Part shown: piece by piece, positions 34,003 through 45,288 of the stretch
Numbering within the stretch: the stretch's first letter is position 1
Layout: every line of letters begins with the position of its first letter
NCBI GenBank assembly: GCA_038380435.1
Contig: JAWZYU010000011.1
Span: 86,962,501 to 87,026,500, forward strand
Source: Ryuthela nishihirai
Taxonomy: Eukaryota; Arthropoda; Arachnida; Araneae; Heptathelidae
Reading direction: 5' to 3'
DNA length: 64,000 bases
Notes under the pieces: generated by a model
What the model was told of the DNA's origin: nothing
Seen by the model: only the letters and a program-made list of their open reading frames with translations
The model's database searches: none
Made by a program: the position numbers and the translations under genes

Positions 34003-34032
34003 TCTTGCAGCTAAATTTCAGACCAGCATTAA

Positions 34033-36169
34033 CCCTTCCAGTGTCCAGGCTGAAAAACAGGTTTCCATCCAGGGGCCAAGCTATTTTCTCACTATGCTCA
34101 GCCAAAAAAACTTTTAACTTTAGAACTTTTTTGCCATATAACTAATGAAAGGAATTATGACATGTTATATACCAAATTAATCAGCATTTAACTCTGGATT
34201 TTCCAAAAATCAAATATTTAACAAAAAAGACGATAGCTTTTATTTTAATAGGACTTTTTTAGAGTCATGTAGAAAAAAAAAACTATATATTTCTGATGAC
34301 AAATGTATATAATGGCTATATATTTCTGAATAACAAAAAAAAAAATTTTTGGTTTTCAGTAAATATTTCCCTCGTTTTGTAATTTTTTCTCGGTACCATA
34401 TTTTTTAAAATTAGGTAATGTTATATACCAAATTAATTTTTTTTCCTCTTTTTAAATTTTTTTCCAAAGGAAATAGGTCATGTTATATACCAAATTAAAC
34501 AGCATTTAATTACGAATTTTATGAAAATAAAATAATATAAACACATTTGCAAGTATATTGATATTAATAAGCCTTTTTCAATGTGATATGGTGAACAAAA
34601 GAAGATCGCACTATTCAATTAAGGCTTATTTTGGAAAACCTGCTGAATAAAAATAGTTAAATTATATATTTATCGAAAGGAAATTTCCTCCCGAATAATA
34701 TAATATTCAATCTGAAATATAATTTTCTTTTAATGATTCTTTTCAGTATCGTATATTTTAAACACAGACAGTGTAGCCAGTGTTATACCACGTGACTTGG
34801 GCTTCTCACATTCACAGGATTTTTCTGAACTGGTTATGAAATAGGAATAAAGCTTCCTTGGCTGCTTTTTTTACTAAACATTTTGAATTTTATCTTTGGG
34901 TGTTGAATTTTGGCGATCTTGGCTAAGTGCAGAAAGGTTTGTGCACCAAGGACCAGCCCTTCCCAAAACTGCCCTCCCAAATGATGGCCAATTTCCTTAG
35001 GAAGGAAGTCTATTTTGCTCTGTATCCAAGACATTCAATTTCAGAAAACGGTACAAAGTTTTTTTATTGAAAAAACAAGAAATAATAAAAATTACATATA
35101 ACCTAATGTGATGTTAAATAAAATATCTGCAACAACTTTTAAGCCGGCCTCTGATCTAGCAAAACTCAGAAAGTTGATAAATCAGCCGATTGAAGATCAC
35201 TAAATAATGGAAGTAAATATGCAGAAATGAATATGCTTTCATATTCAAGACCTCATTTATTTTCAGAAAATGATACTATATGAAAGTTTAACTGGAAAAG
35301 TAATAAATAATAAAATAAAAATTAACATATAGCCTAATGAGATGTTAAAATATCCACAGCAACAATTGCCATTTCTATACAATATGGCCATATGATATAA
35401 CTATGAAAAAAATCAGTACTTATCGATCAGCCAAAAGATCGCTAATTTCTGAAAATAAATCTACTGAAATGAAAACTAAGGTTTAAATATAAAAAAATAC
35501 TAACTTTACAAAGAGTATCCAATTGGCTGCACCAAAACTGTAAAAAATACTTAGAGCACATGGAACGGAGATAGCATATGTCAGCCGTCTGAGTCTTGTT
35601 TGACTCAATGAAGCATCTAATTAAATTCAGGCGCAACCAGAATTTCTAAGTAGGATGTGTTTATTTTCAGTTTTGATTTGAAGGATGCTGGGAAAAATGA
35701 TAATTATGACTTGGGAATACTGAAATTGGTTTATGACAGAAAAGAGTGTAAAACGGAAAAAAATTATGGTATGTATTTTGTAATTACTTCCAAAATCTAT
35801 CGTTTTTAAAAAATAGCAGTTTTTTTGTTATTTTTAGGAGATTTTCGACAATTTAAGGAAAAATTTGTTGATAATAGTTCAAATCAAACTTGTGAGCTTA
35901 AATCAGAAGGTTGCTTCAGCAAATAGGAATGTTAACAAGCAAATCGGCAATACCGCTTAGTGTTTCTAAGAAATGGCAATCAGATGACTTTATAAAATTT
36001 TTTATATTGTAGTTTAATAAAATATGCATAAAATTAAAAAAGAATTACAATGGCAATTTTTATTTTTAAAAAATCGAGTTTTTTGTTGTACTAAAAGTAT
36101 ATGCATACGTCCTTGCCCTCTCAATTCAGATTCTCTGAACATATACAAACAGCTTGGACACTGGAAGGG
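34033..36169 (+). mobile_element. PBA: 2.1-kb piggyBac-like non-autonomous element, complete copy
   Basis: TTAA at 34029-34032 and 36170-36173. The termini CCCTTCCAGTGTCC and GGACACTGGAAGGG are a perfect 14-bp inverted repeat. The rest is AT-rich and non-coding. Inside, ATGTTATATACCAAATTAA occurs three times (34159, 34414, 34470). Related copies: 1-149 (end only), 42915-43492 (right part), 58324-60975 (inverted). Confidence 0.88.
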
Positions 36170-36173
36170 TTAA

Positions 36174-36995
36174 AGACTTGAATGTTATCTGCTGCTATCC
36201 CCCCACTGAGGATGAGGATGAGAAAGATGGGTTTTGCGGTTAACTTCAGGATATTTTGAATTCTGTTAAGAAAGGAGATATTACCCTTGTTCTAGGTGAC
36301 TTCAATGCCAAAGTTGGTACTGACTCTGACCTTTGGGACCCTTTTGGTATTGGTAGCTGCAATGGGCAACATCTCCTATAGGTAAGTAAACTCAATGGCT
36401 TCAAAATAACTAATACTTATTGCAAACACCTCAACATAAGTACAGATGGGTTTCACCTGATGGGCTGCATGAGAATATGATTGATTATATATATTAATTA
36501 ACAGCAAATGGGCTAGTTCTGTTAGGAATACCAGGTCATATAGGGGAGCTGAAATTGGATCTGACCATTACCTTGTTAAAAGTGTCTTGCAACTTAAACT
36601 TAAGAGATGCTAAGGTTAAAAATTTTACCTTTAATTCTGAAGCTCTGAAAGACCCAATTATAGCTAAACCTTACCACAATAGGTTACTTAGTCATTATGA
36701 CAGTTATGGTTTGCTTACTGCTGAGTTTAGGAAGAATGGGACCATTTTAAACTGGCTTTTTTGGACACTAACAGTAGTCTTTTAGAAAAAATGGAGCAGA
36801 GGAGGCAGAATTATTTGAGTGGACTGATTGACTCACTTGAGCTTATTTCAGAAAGAAGGAATTGCAGGAATGTCCTTAATCAATATCTTATTGACTCACT
36901 TGAGCTTATTTCAGAAAGAAGGAATTGCAGGAATGTCCTTAATCAATACCTTATTAGTCCTAATAGAAAACATTACAGGGAATTTAATAAACATG
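36174..36995 (+). pseudogene. RTE copy A endonuclease remnant
   Basis: The reading frame can be followed in pieces: DLNVICCYPPTEDEDEK, KKGDITLVLGDFNAKVGTDSD, then GLHENMIDY and RSYRGAEIGSDHYLVKSVLQL. This is the AP endonuclease of RTE elements (SDHY motif). A 63-bp tandem duplication (36827-36889 and 36890-36952) repeats the segment IDSLELISERRNCRNVLNQY. Confidence 0.82.
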
Positions 36996-37010
36996 TAAAG
37001 GATCAGTTAG

Positions 37011-37216
37011 GCGTCCCATGGCCGAGTGGTTAGCACGCTTGGCTATTGATCCAAGGGACCTGGGTTCGAGCCCCAGGTAAGGCATGGCTGTGTGTGTCGT
37101 TTTTCTGCTGAGGTCCTGCCATCCTCTCAGACCTTCTACTATGGCATATAAACTGACAGGTTCCTGTCAGACCTCTGTGGCAAGCAGCTGCTTGAGGGGG
37201 TATTTATTTTTTTTAT
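37011..37216 (+). mobile_element. SINE-2 copy with 15-bp target-site duplication
   Basis: A 206-bp insertion flanked by TAAAGGATCAGTTAG at 36996-37010 and 37217-37231. The head is tRNA-like: A-box GGCCGAGTGGTTAGCACG and B-box GGGTTCGAGCCCC. The tail is T-rich (TTTATTTTTTTTAT). The uninterrupted site is seen in other RTE copies, so the ends are exact. Confidence 0.95.
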
Positions 37217-37231
37217 TAAAGGATCAGTTAG

Positions 37232-40110
37232 CTGCTGATAAGTATCTTTGGCTTGGCTGACAAAGACAAGGAATCAGTTAGACCACAGAATGCTGTACCA
37301 GATAGTTAATGTTTTGTGTGGTAGCAAATGGACAGGTATACAGGGATTGAAGGATAAACAAGATAAGGTTATAGAAGGTGAGGATTCTGTCATGGCTAGG
37401 TGGGCTGAGCATTTCAGTGATGTTCTAAATAATGTAAGTTCTGTTCCAATTGTAATGGCAATAGATGCATTTCTGTCTTTAATGTTGATCCTACATCACA
37501 GTTGGAAGCTATTTTGGCTATTTCTTAACTTTGATTACCACATGAATGACTGAAAATTTTAATATCTTTTACAATAAAGCATTATTCCTAAGGATTTTAC
37601 CAAAGGTATTATTATCCCTATTTATAAAAAAAGTGATTACAGTTCTTGTGATGACTATAGGGGTATCAACCTACTTTCTGTTCCAGGTAAAGTTCTTTGC
37701 ATGATTGTGCTTAATATAATTAATAATTGGGATGAGCATTTCAGTGATGTTCTGAACAATGTGGTTAGTTCTACTCCCATTGTTTGTAATGATGATAGAT
37801 GCATTGGTGGCTTTAATGTCAGCCCTATAACACAATCTGAAGTTATTTTGGCTATTTCTAAACTTAAACTTCATAAATCCCCAGGGGTAGATGAAATTAT
37901 TACGAAAATGCTTATAGCTGGGAATGTTTCGGTTACCACTTGGATGACTAAAATTTTGAATATCTTTTATGATAAAGGTGTGGTTCCTAAGGATTTTACC
38001 AGAGCTATTATTATCCATATTTTCAAAAAAATGATAGCAGTTCTTGTGATAACTATAGGGGATCAGCCTACTCTCCAGGTAAAGTTCTTTCCATGATTGT
38101 GCTTAATAGAATTAAGAATCTGGTTGACAGTCAATTGTGTGATGAGCAATGTGGATTCAGAAGTGGTAGGGGATGTGTGGATCAGATATTTTCACTTAGG
38201 CAGATTCTTGAGAAATGTTTAGAGTTTCAGAAACCTTTGGTTGCTTGCTTTGTTGATTTCAAAAAGGCTTTTGACTCTGTTGATCGTCATAATTTGTGGT
38301 TGATTGTGAGATCATATGGTATACCAGACAAGTTAGTTAAGATAATGATAGCTCTCTATAATAACACTGAGTCGTGTGTGAGAGTTGGTAAGGCTTGTAG
38401 CAATTGGTTTAGCATTACTTCTGATGTTTGACAAGGGTGCATTTTGTCTCCTTTTCTCTTTATTTTGATTATTGATTATGTTATGCGAAATTCACTGCAA
38501 GTGAAAGATTTTGGCCTTAAATAGTTTAGAGACACGAAAATTTCTGATTTAAATTATTCTGATGATTTAGCCCTTTTGGCAAATGATGTTGATGAGATGA
38601 ATTCTTTCATTCGAGCTGTTGATGAGATGAACTCTTTCATTCGAGCTGTTGATGAGATTGGTAGTAGAGTAGGTTTATCTAAAGTGATGAAAATTGGTCA
38701 GGCAGGCTGTGATTCAGTTAATCTGAATGGTTGTAGTCTTGAGCAGGTGTCTCAGTTTAACACATTGACTGCCATATGAATCATATATGATTCACACTTA
38801 ATTTGTTCCTGAGGCCGCATGAATCGTCTGTGCTTCACATACAAATTTGTAGTTCCGGGTTCGTGAATCAGGTGTGTTTCACACTAGAATGCATTGCTTA
38901 TGGGTAATAACAGGAGTGTGGCCTGAGGAACAAATCCAAGGTCTTAGTGCAGCAATATTTCAACTGAAGTATATTGTAGGGGTCAGTGAAATAGTCTGAC
39001 ATTTTTTACTTACTTTATTGAATTGTAGTGCTAAATAAAATAAGAAAATACTGTTTATTTACCAAACAAAACAGTGTATTCTGAAAATACAATCTCAAAC
39101 AAAAGCAAACATTCTAAAAATAAAAACATAGAAATCTAACGTACTGTTATTTTACTTCACATATGTCAAGAATACTCGAATAATAAAATTTATAAAGTGC
39201 ATTCGTGTACAACAGTAAAACAAGGAGCACAATAATATTTGTCACATTGAACACATTTCCAGTGAGTCTGTGTTGCTGTGGAAGCTGCATATTTTGTATA
39301 TATGTATCACATGACCTATAGATAAAAAAAAGCGTGCTCAGGTCTCATGAAACACACGTGATTCACACTTTCAAAGTTTGCTTTTAAGCAAAAAATTTAT
39401 AAAAGTTATATAAACTGATATTGTATAGCAATTTAAGACCGATTTTAGTTGATTTAACCAAAAAAAAAGCCATGTGGCCCAAGGACTCAAAAATTTTGTA
39501 ACATTGCAGCAGTCAATGTGTTAATTATCTTGGGAGCTATGTAACAGCTAGTAGTGATGTGCAGCATGAGATTAACAAATGAATAGAGATTGCTGTGGGG
39601 AGTTTCAAGAATCTGGGGAGTGTGGAGAAATAGGTGTAACACACCTAAAGACTAAAATTAGACTGTATAATAGTTTATTTCTTTCCAGAGTTAGTTAAGG
39701 TAATGAAATTTGTACCCTTTCTAAACAAGATAACAGGAAAATTGATGCTTTTGATTCTAGATGCTTATGCATTATCTTGGGAATTAGGTGGTTTAACTAA
39801 AGATGAGATTAGGTAATGGAGTCTGCAACCTCCTGTGAGCAACATATTTTGCAGAGAGACTATGTTGGTTTGGCCATGTTGCCTGTTTGCATAATTATAG
39901 ATCGGTGTATCAAGTTATGAACAGTGTTCCTAAAGGCCTCAGAAAGAGGGGGAAAGACCTAGGATGCAGTAGGCAAATAGAGTCAAACAGGACCTTGTTA
40001 GAATTAGTGTGCAGTAGCCAGATGCAGGAGATGTATCTCAGGACAGATATGTTTGGAGAACTAAATTGCACAATCTGGTTGGATTTCCATAGCTAATGGC
40101 TTCTTGAGGA
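37232..40110 (+). pseudogene. RTE copy A reverse transcriptase remnant
   Basis: Pieces include IPIFKK, CGFRSGRGCVDQIFSLRQILEKCLEF, VDFKKAFDSVDRHNLWLI, a stop before QGCILSPFLF, then DLALLANDVDEMNSF (38565). After the MITE comes the eroded C-terminus (SETWTL-like, RKRGKDLGC). The block 37395-37720 is a diverged, internally deleted repeat of 37730-38100. A second small duplication (DEMNSFIRAV twice) lies at 38590-38650. Confidence 0.82.
38761..39520 (+). mobile_element. piggyBac-type MITE (PBM), copy 2
   Basis: A 760-bp element between TTAA at 38757-38760 and 39521-39524. The left end is CACATTGACTGCC; the right end reads CACATTGACTGCTGC on the other strand. It sits in RTE sequence whose uninterrupted form has a single TTAA. 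It shares both ends with copy 1 but carries about 180 bp of extra AT-rich sequence in the middle. No frame. Confidence 0.9.
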
Positions 40111-40120
40111 TGATGTTGAT

Positions 40121-41075
40121 AATCCACTAAAAGCAGGAAAGCTTGGAATAAAGTTTTATGTTCTATGCAAAAGCAAAAAGAAATATTCATGGATTGTCCT
40201 TGTCTATACTGACAAAGGAACTGTTCAGAAACAAACCACAAATATTGGTCATGCACATGCAGTTGCTACAAACTTGATGGACAGTTTACTCAGTCAAGCT
40301 ATCATGTATATTATTGATTGCTGTTATTCCTCTCCAGCTTTCTACCAAGAACTGTATGAAAAAAAAAAACTTATGCCACTGGTACTGTAATGGCAAACAG
40401 GATTGGCATTCCTAGAGAGCATTTAGGAGAAAAGATTTCATTCCAACAAAGTTCCCTTTTAGTTTTGAAGTGGCATGAAAAAGAGATGTTATCATGCTCT
40501 CCTCTTTTCATGGTGCTGAAATGAAGGAGGCTAATCGAAGTAGAAAGAGAGATGACACTCCTGAAGAAGCAGCAGTGCAGACTGTTTACAAACTCAATGT
40601 ATTTCAGACTATAATGTTCAAATGGGAGGGGTTGATTGTGCTGACCAGTTTCTGCAATATTATCCTATAAAGTGGAAGTGCATGAAATGATGGAAAAAGT
40701 TATTTTTTTTCACATAGTCAGTATGTCTATTGTTAATGCACATCTTTGGTTCAAAGAAACAAACCCAAAAGTTAGCCATTACCAATTTAGGTTTGCTTTG
40801 GTCACAGAGCTACTTGAAGAAGGCACACTTGTATGTGAGGATCTGAGATGCCATACCCAAAGCATTCCACCTTCAACTTTCCACTTAGCTGGTCAGCATT
40901 TCTCTAGAAAAATCCTCAAATCACATCCAAAACATCAGCAAAGCAGAAGATGTGTGTTCAACAGCAAGGTGCAGAACATAAAGTTCTTATGACTGTGAAC
41001 AATGTGGGGTGGGCTTGTGCAAAAGTGGACCATGCTTCAAAGCATTTCACACAAAGAAGAAATACAAAGAGTAAT
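40121..41075 (+). pseudogene. piggyBac-like transposase remnant
   Basis: Readable parts in order: GIKFYVLCKSKKKYSW, GHAHAVATNLMDSLL, MYIIDCCYSSPAFYQEL (the family has a catalytic Asp in an MDNFYTSP-like motif), then DYNVQMGGVDCADQFLQYY, and KVIFFHIVSMSIVNAHLWF. The end, YDCEQCGVGLCKSGPCFKAFH, is the Cys-rich zinc-binding tail of piggyBac transposases. Several stops and shifts. Only the second half of the gene is present; the RTE 3' end abuts it on the left. No terminal repeat was found on the right. Confidence 0.82.
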
Positions 41076-41210
41076 TCGGCTAAAAAAGAATATCTACATT
41101 ATGTATAAACTTTTTTTTATATTCATGCATTTCTACTTATTATTTTGGTCTATTAATTGAAAAAAATTGCTAGTTTTGTTGATGGATCTTATTTACTACA
41201 TCACCTTGAA

Positions 41211-42735
41211 ACCAGTGTGGTCATTTGAAAGCCCTCATTCCAATGGCTTCTGTGTAGGTGTAGACTGACATCAATGTACTACCTTCTGAATCTTTCTTGC
41301 CTGTGGCAAAGTACCTCCTTATGCAGGTGAATCCGGCTTCAGCACCTTCCACTTCCACCACTGGAAAGAAGCAGTCTCTGATCCATGTCCCTTAGATGAT
41401 TCTGGGAACATGGACACAGTCCACCCTTATTTTAATACACTGTCTTCAGCAATGATTAAATTTAATAGAAAAATGTCATCCACCTAAACTCCTAAGACCT
41501 GAGATGGTCACAATCCTAAGATAGAATTGTAGATTCCAGAGGAGTCTTGATGACATGAAGATATGTGAGCCCTTCCGTGGGTGCCTGCAGGAGACATATT
41601 TACAGTCAGTCACTGATCCCACAATCCGGCACTTTTCAATTGTTTACTGGAATGGAGATGGTCCAGCTCATGGTGAGCTCATGGGATGCTCTTGAGCCAC
41701 CATTAATCATTCCAGGTCATACCCATCATCAACATTCTAGAGGCAGTAGCTATCTGCCTCTTCATGGGATTTTCTGTGACTGTACTCTGTCCATCTTCCA
41801 CCTGGAAGCCTTGCCTCTGAGAACATCTTGATAATCTCATCTCACAGCTGCCATCCCCCTTATCATGGGTACTTCAATGAACACAGTCCTCTTTGGGTAC
41901 TACTGACACCAACAGGAGGGAAGAGTCCTTAAGCCATGGCTTGAGGATTCCACACTTCCCCTGTTGAACATGGGTGTCAATAGCTTTCACTCCCCAACCC
42001 TCACTTTCACTGCCATAGACCTCACCATCTTCTACTCCTTGATCCTTCCACTCTTTACATGAGAGGTCGAAGATAACCAATATGGAAACAATCACCTACC
42101 TGTAATGTGTGTCATCTCCCTAGGTGGTCTTGTGACCTATCACATGTCTCATAGTAGAAGATTGATGGGCTGACTAAAGTAGTTCTGAGCTCTTCTGTTG
42201 CATCCCCAAGTAATTGTCAACACTCTGAATAAATCGTTTTCCTTTATGCCTTCTTTCTATTCCCCCCCAAGTTTTTGGCCCTAAAGAGCAAGACTGACCA
42301 TTCTCTCACAGAATTTCTGCTCGCATGGCCTTGAGCCTTGCAACAGGCCAATTAGAGCAGAGGATTTTGCCTTGCTTTGTACTCTTCTCATGCATCTAAT
42401 ATCAGGTCAGAGGCCAGAGAGTGTCCATTATTTCATGCTCCAACATTTCTCACCATCAGGTAAGGATTGGCTGCTCTGACTTTTTAAATACATTTTTCTC
42501 GAGGATCGGTTTTCCACACTCCTGACTTTTTGGTCTTCCCAGAGCCAGGAAAGGATCCCAAAAGCCCATCAAATTTCCATCCCATTGTGTTGATGAGATG
42601 TGTGTGAAAGAATGGTAATGCCAGACCCATCTGAAATTTATAACGCCACATCTTCTTTCCAATACCCTGTGTGACTTTTGCAGGCAACAGTCAACACTTG
42701 ACCACCTGATCAGGAATTCTTTTTGTCTCATTTTC
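41211..42735 (+). pseudogene. Second copy of the I/X-element-like LINE (decayed)
   Basis: It aligns with 23770-25000 and then 30370-30790 of the large copy. The endonuclease start has CLQETYLQS-like sequence (41580), GDGPAHG, and a worn GHSPLW region. The reverse transcriptase begins with GLEPCNRPIRAEDFAL-like sequence near 42335 and stops at about 42735. No frame is longer than about 90 codons. Internal parts between are deleted. Confidence 0.78.
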
Positions 42736-42914
42736 GAAAAAAAAAGAGATAATAATTTCACTTTGTCATCTGTCTGTCTGTAGACATCGAACTTTTTTGT
42801 TTCTGGTTCACCCCACCGTTGCACATGTGTGAAGGAGCAATTAGAACACCTGTGACTTCCTCCTCCTAGTATGATGCTATTTGTTGTAGCCAGTCTTCAA
42901 TAAGCTTGCTATGG

Positions 42915-43492
42915 AAACCTTTTTTTTAGTTATAGTTTTGATCTGATGAGCAGGAAAGTTGCATAGAATGCTGGGATAAATGATAAAAATAGTTCTGGTA
43001 ATAGTGAATAGGTTTAGGACAGAAAAGAGTGTAAAATGGGGAAAACAAACAGAGGTAGGTACTTTGCAGTTACTTCTAAAAATCTTGATTTTTAAAAATA
43101 GCAGTTGTTTTTTCTTAATTTTCAGGAGATTTACAAAATTTTAAAGAAAATTTTGTTGATAATAGTTCAGTCAAATGTGAGCTTAAATCAGGTGGTTGCT
43201 TCAACATAAAGTAACATTAACAAGCAAATCAGCAATGCCATATAGCACTTCTAGGAAATGGCAATAAGGTGGCTTTAACAAATTATATATTGTAGTTTAG
43301 TAAAATATGCATCAAAATATAAAAAAGAAAATATTATTTTTCAAACTTGAATTACGTATTTGTAAAAGATATAAGTAAGAAAATTTTCGAACAGAAATTA
43401 CTGTTTTGTTGTACAAAAGATGGCTATGTTATTTTTGGGCCTCTCATTTTGGATTCTGCCAATGTCTATGTTCATTGAGGACCTTGGATGGG
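42915..43492 (+). mobile_element. PBA element, right part only
   Basis: It aligns with 35655-36169 (shared AGTTTAGTAAAATATGCAT, TGAGCTTAAATCAG and AAAGAGTGTAAAA blocks). It ends ...CTTGGATGGG before TTAA at 43493-43496. The left 1.6 kb is missing. Confidence 0.7.
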
Positions 43493-43817
43493 TTAAGTGG
43501 CCAATATACACAGATGTTGATAGCACTTTTTTCTGTCCATGCAGGGCTCTGTTTATAGCTTCATTAATCTCGCAATTGTCTTTTAATGACTGCATCACAT
43601 TTGAAGACCACTAGTATTTCATAATAGTTTTAATAGTGATATTGTTTTTACTAATGAAATTGTATTAATAGTGAAATTGTTTTTATGGAAACAACTTTGC
43701 AAAACTTACCATCGATAAGTTGATCCAAAAGATATAAAGCATGAAGTTCTTGAATCACATTGAAAAAGCTTGTCACTTCTATATAGGCCTGAATCTAGAA
43801 AAAAATTCAGGGGGGAA

Positions 43818-43901
43818 CCTCTATTTCCTTTAGTAGTATTCTGAAAGGGGAGGGGGCATGACCCCTTCCCCTTTCAGAATGCTAGGAAGGGTAATAGAGG
43901 C
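43818..43901. repeat. Large imperfect palindrome
   Basis: The core ATTCTGAAAGGGGAGGGG-GCATGA-CCCCTTCCCCTTTCAGAAT is at 43838-43880. The outer arms CCTCTATTTCCTTTAGTAG and CTAGGAAGGGTAATAGAGG extend it. A related block (CCCCACTAGATTCGGCC, 49023-49040, inverted) suggests a dispersed repeat. Confidence 0.75.
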
Positions 43902-44479
43902 TATCCCCTCTCAATTCATTCCTTCCCCCTTCAGACTCATTACGAATCAAATTTAAAAATTGATTACATATGGAATAAATTTTGCTGATGAGCTATATTG
44001 TTTAACACATTCTGAAAGGGATATGTGAATATATTTCACACTGTCATCAGGCTAGCTGTTGAAACGAGACATTTGCCTTCGTAGACAATAGACTCATTGT
44101 CATAACTTTGACCCCTACAATTTTTAATATTTGTTTTGAAGATATTCCAGTATAGCAGTTTCTAAATTTTTGCTGGTATGCAGCATTATCAGTAAAAATA
44201 GATATCTTTCACATATTTTGCTGCTTTCGATATTTGAACTAGTATAAACCAATTGATCAGTTTTTTTTTAAATTCTTTTATGATATCATTTTATATTTTG
44301 TCACTAATTACATTCTTCCCAAATAGAAGACAACTAATGAGCCTTCTCATTTATTGAGAAGGAAAGACTCGTTATTTGTCATTTTACATGGTAAAACATT
44401 TCACAAAATCGGTAAATCTTATTGTGTTTGCAGCAGTGTGTCAGTTTCTTCCAAATGCTCCAAAACGCTGATATAATTT

Positions 44480-44945
44480 CACTGGGTTCTTTTTCAAAAT
44501 GTTTTTTTTTTTTCCCATGAAACATCACTGCATGAGAGAACCAAATATAGTTGTAATGATAATTCCTTACAGTACTTACTCCTGTAATGAGGTTCGCTGT
44601 TGAGTGCTATGACAAGGCCTGCATCAAAGAGACCACTACTTTTAGTTCTAGTTTTAGTCCTGTGATCACTCATGTTCCGAAAGTTAAAAATATTTTTGCA
44701 GACACTGGTCCCTTGAGCCAATCGTGTTTTTTGCTGGGAATATAATTTACATGTATGGCAGTATGCCTTCTTGTTAGTGTACATCAACCATTTTCTTTGA
44801 AACTTCTCTCTATGTTTATTACTTTTTGTGAACATTCTTCTATTTACTGACTTTCAGAAAACTGACCCTGGTTTATTTTTAAAGTCAAAATCTGGGACAA
44901 ATGATATTATTGTTTCAGGCCATAAGTCAATATCTTTGATAATGA
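44480..44945 (-). pseudogene. hAT-like transposase N-terminus with TTF-type zinc finger
   Basis: From 44945 leftwards: KDIDLWPETIISFVPDF, a TGA, then KFQRKWLMYTNKKAYCHTC and KLYSQQKTRLAQGTSVCKN. The pattern DP-LWP, then W(L)-YS-K-AYC--C-LF, is that of the TTF zinc finger at the start of ZMYM-like hAT transposases. No catalytic domain was found to the left, so only the N-terminal part remains. Confidence 0.6.
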
Positions 44946-45288
44946 ATTATTTGTTTCATTAAATTGGTCTGATTAAGATAAGGTTTAATATTTTCACTAG
45001 ACTGGGTCTGGAATTTAGATTGAGTTTGAGAGATATTTTCACAAGCTTCAAGGATGGATTCAGATTGAATATTTGCTGTGAAACTGCCTTGGTCCAATTA
45101 CAGATATTCTGAGGTTTCTTAGATTGTAATGGAGTTATATCCAGGAAATTCATAATTTTTTATTAAATACGAACTTAAGATGTTTTCAGTTTTTTTCCCC
45201 CTAAAGTTCTTTTTTTATTTTTTTAACTTCCACTCAGGTAGGTGCTTATGAAATATCATTATCATCATCATCCTCAAGCAGCCATGGG

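Larger units (their letters stand above)
34003..40120 (+). mobile_element. RTE LINE copy A, with three nested insertions
   Basis: RTE sequence begins AGGTTTCTTGCAGC (inside the endonuclease) at 34003 and stops at a TTAA where the PBA element sits (34033-36169). It continues 36174-37010, is split by a SINE (37011-37216), continues to 38757, is split by a PBM MITE (38761-39520) and ends near 40120 with GAGGATGATGTTGAT. Without inserts it is about 3 kb, close to a full RTE. Each insertion has a clean target duplication. Confidence 0.88.

Noticed and set aside
37011..37085. Possible tRNA-Ser/Leu-like gene
   Set aside because: It is the head of a 206-bp SINE with a 15-bp target duplication, so not a functional tRNA gene.
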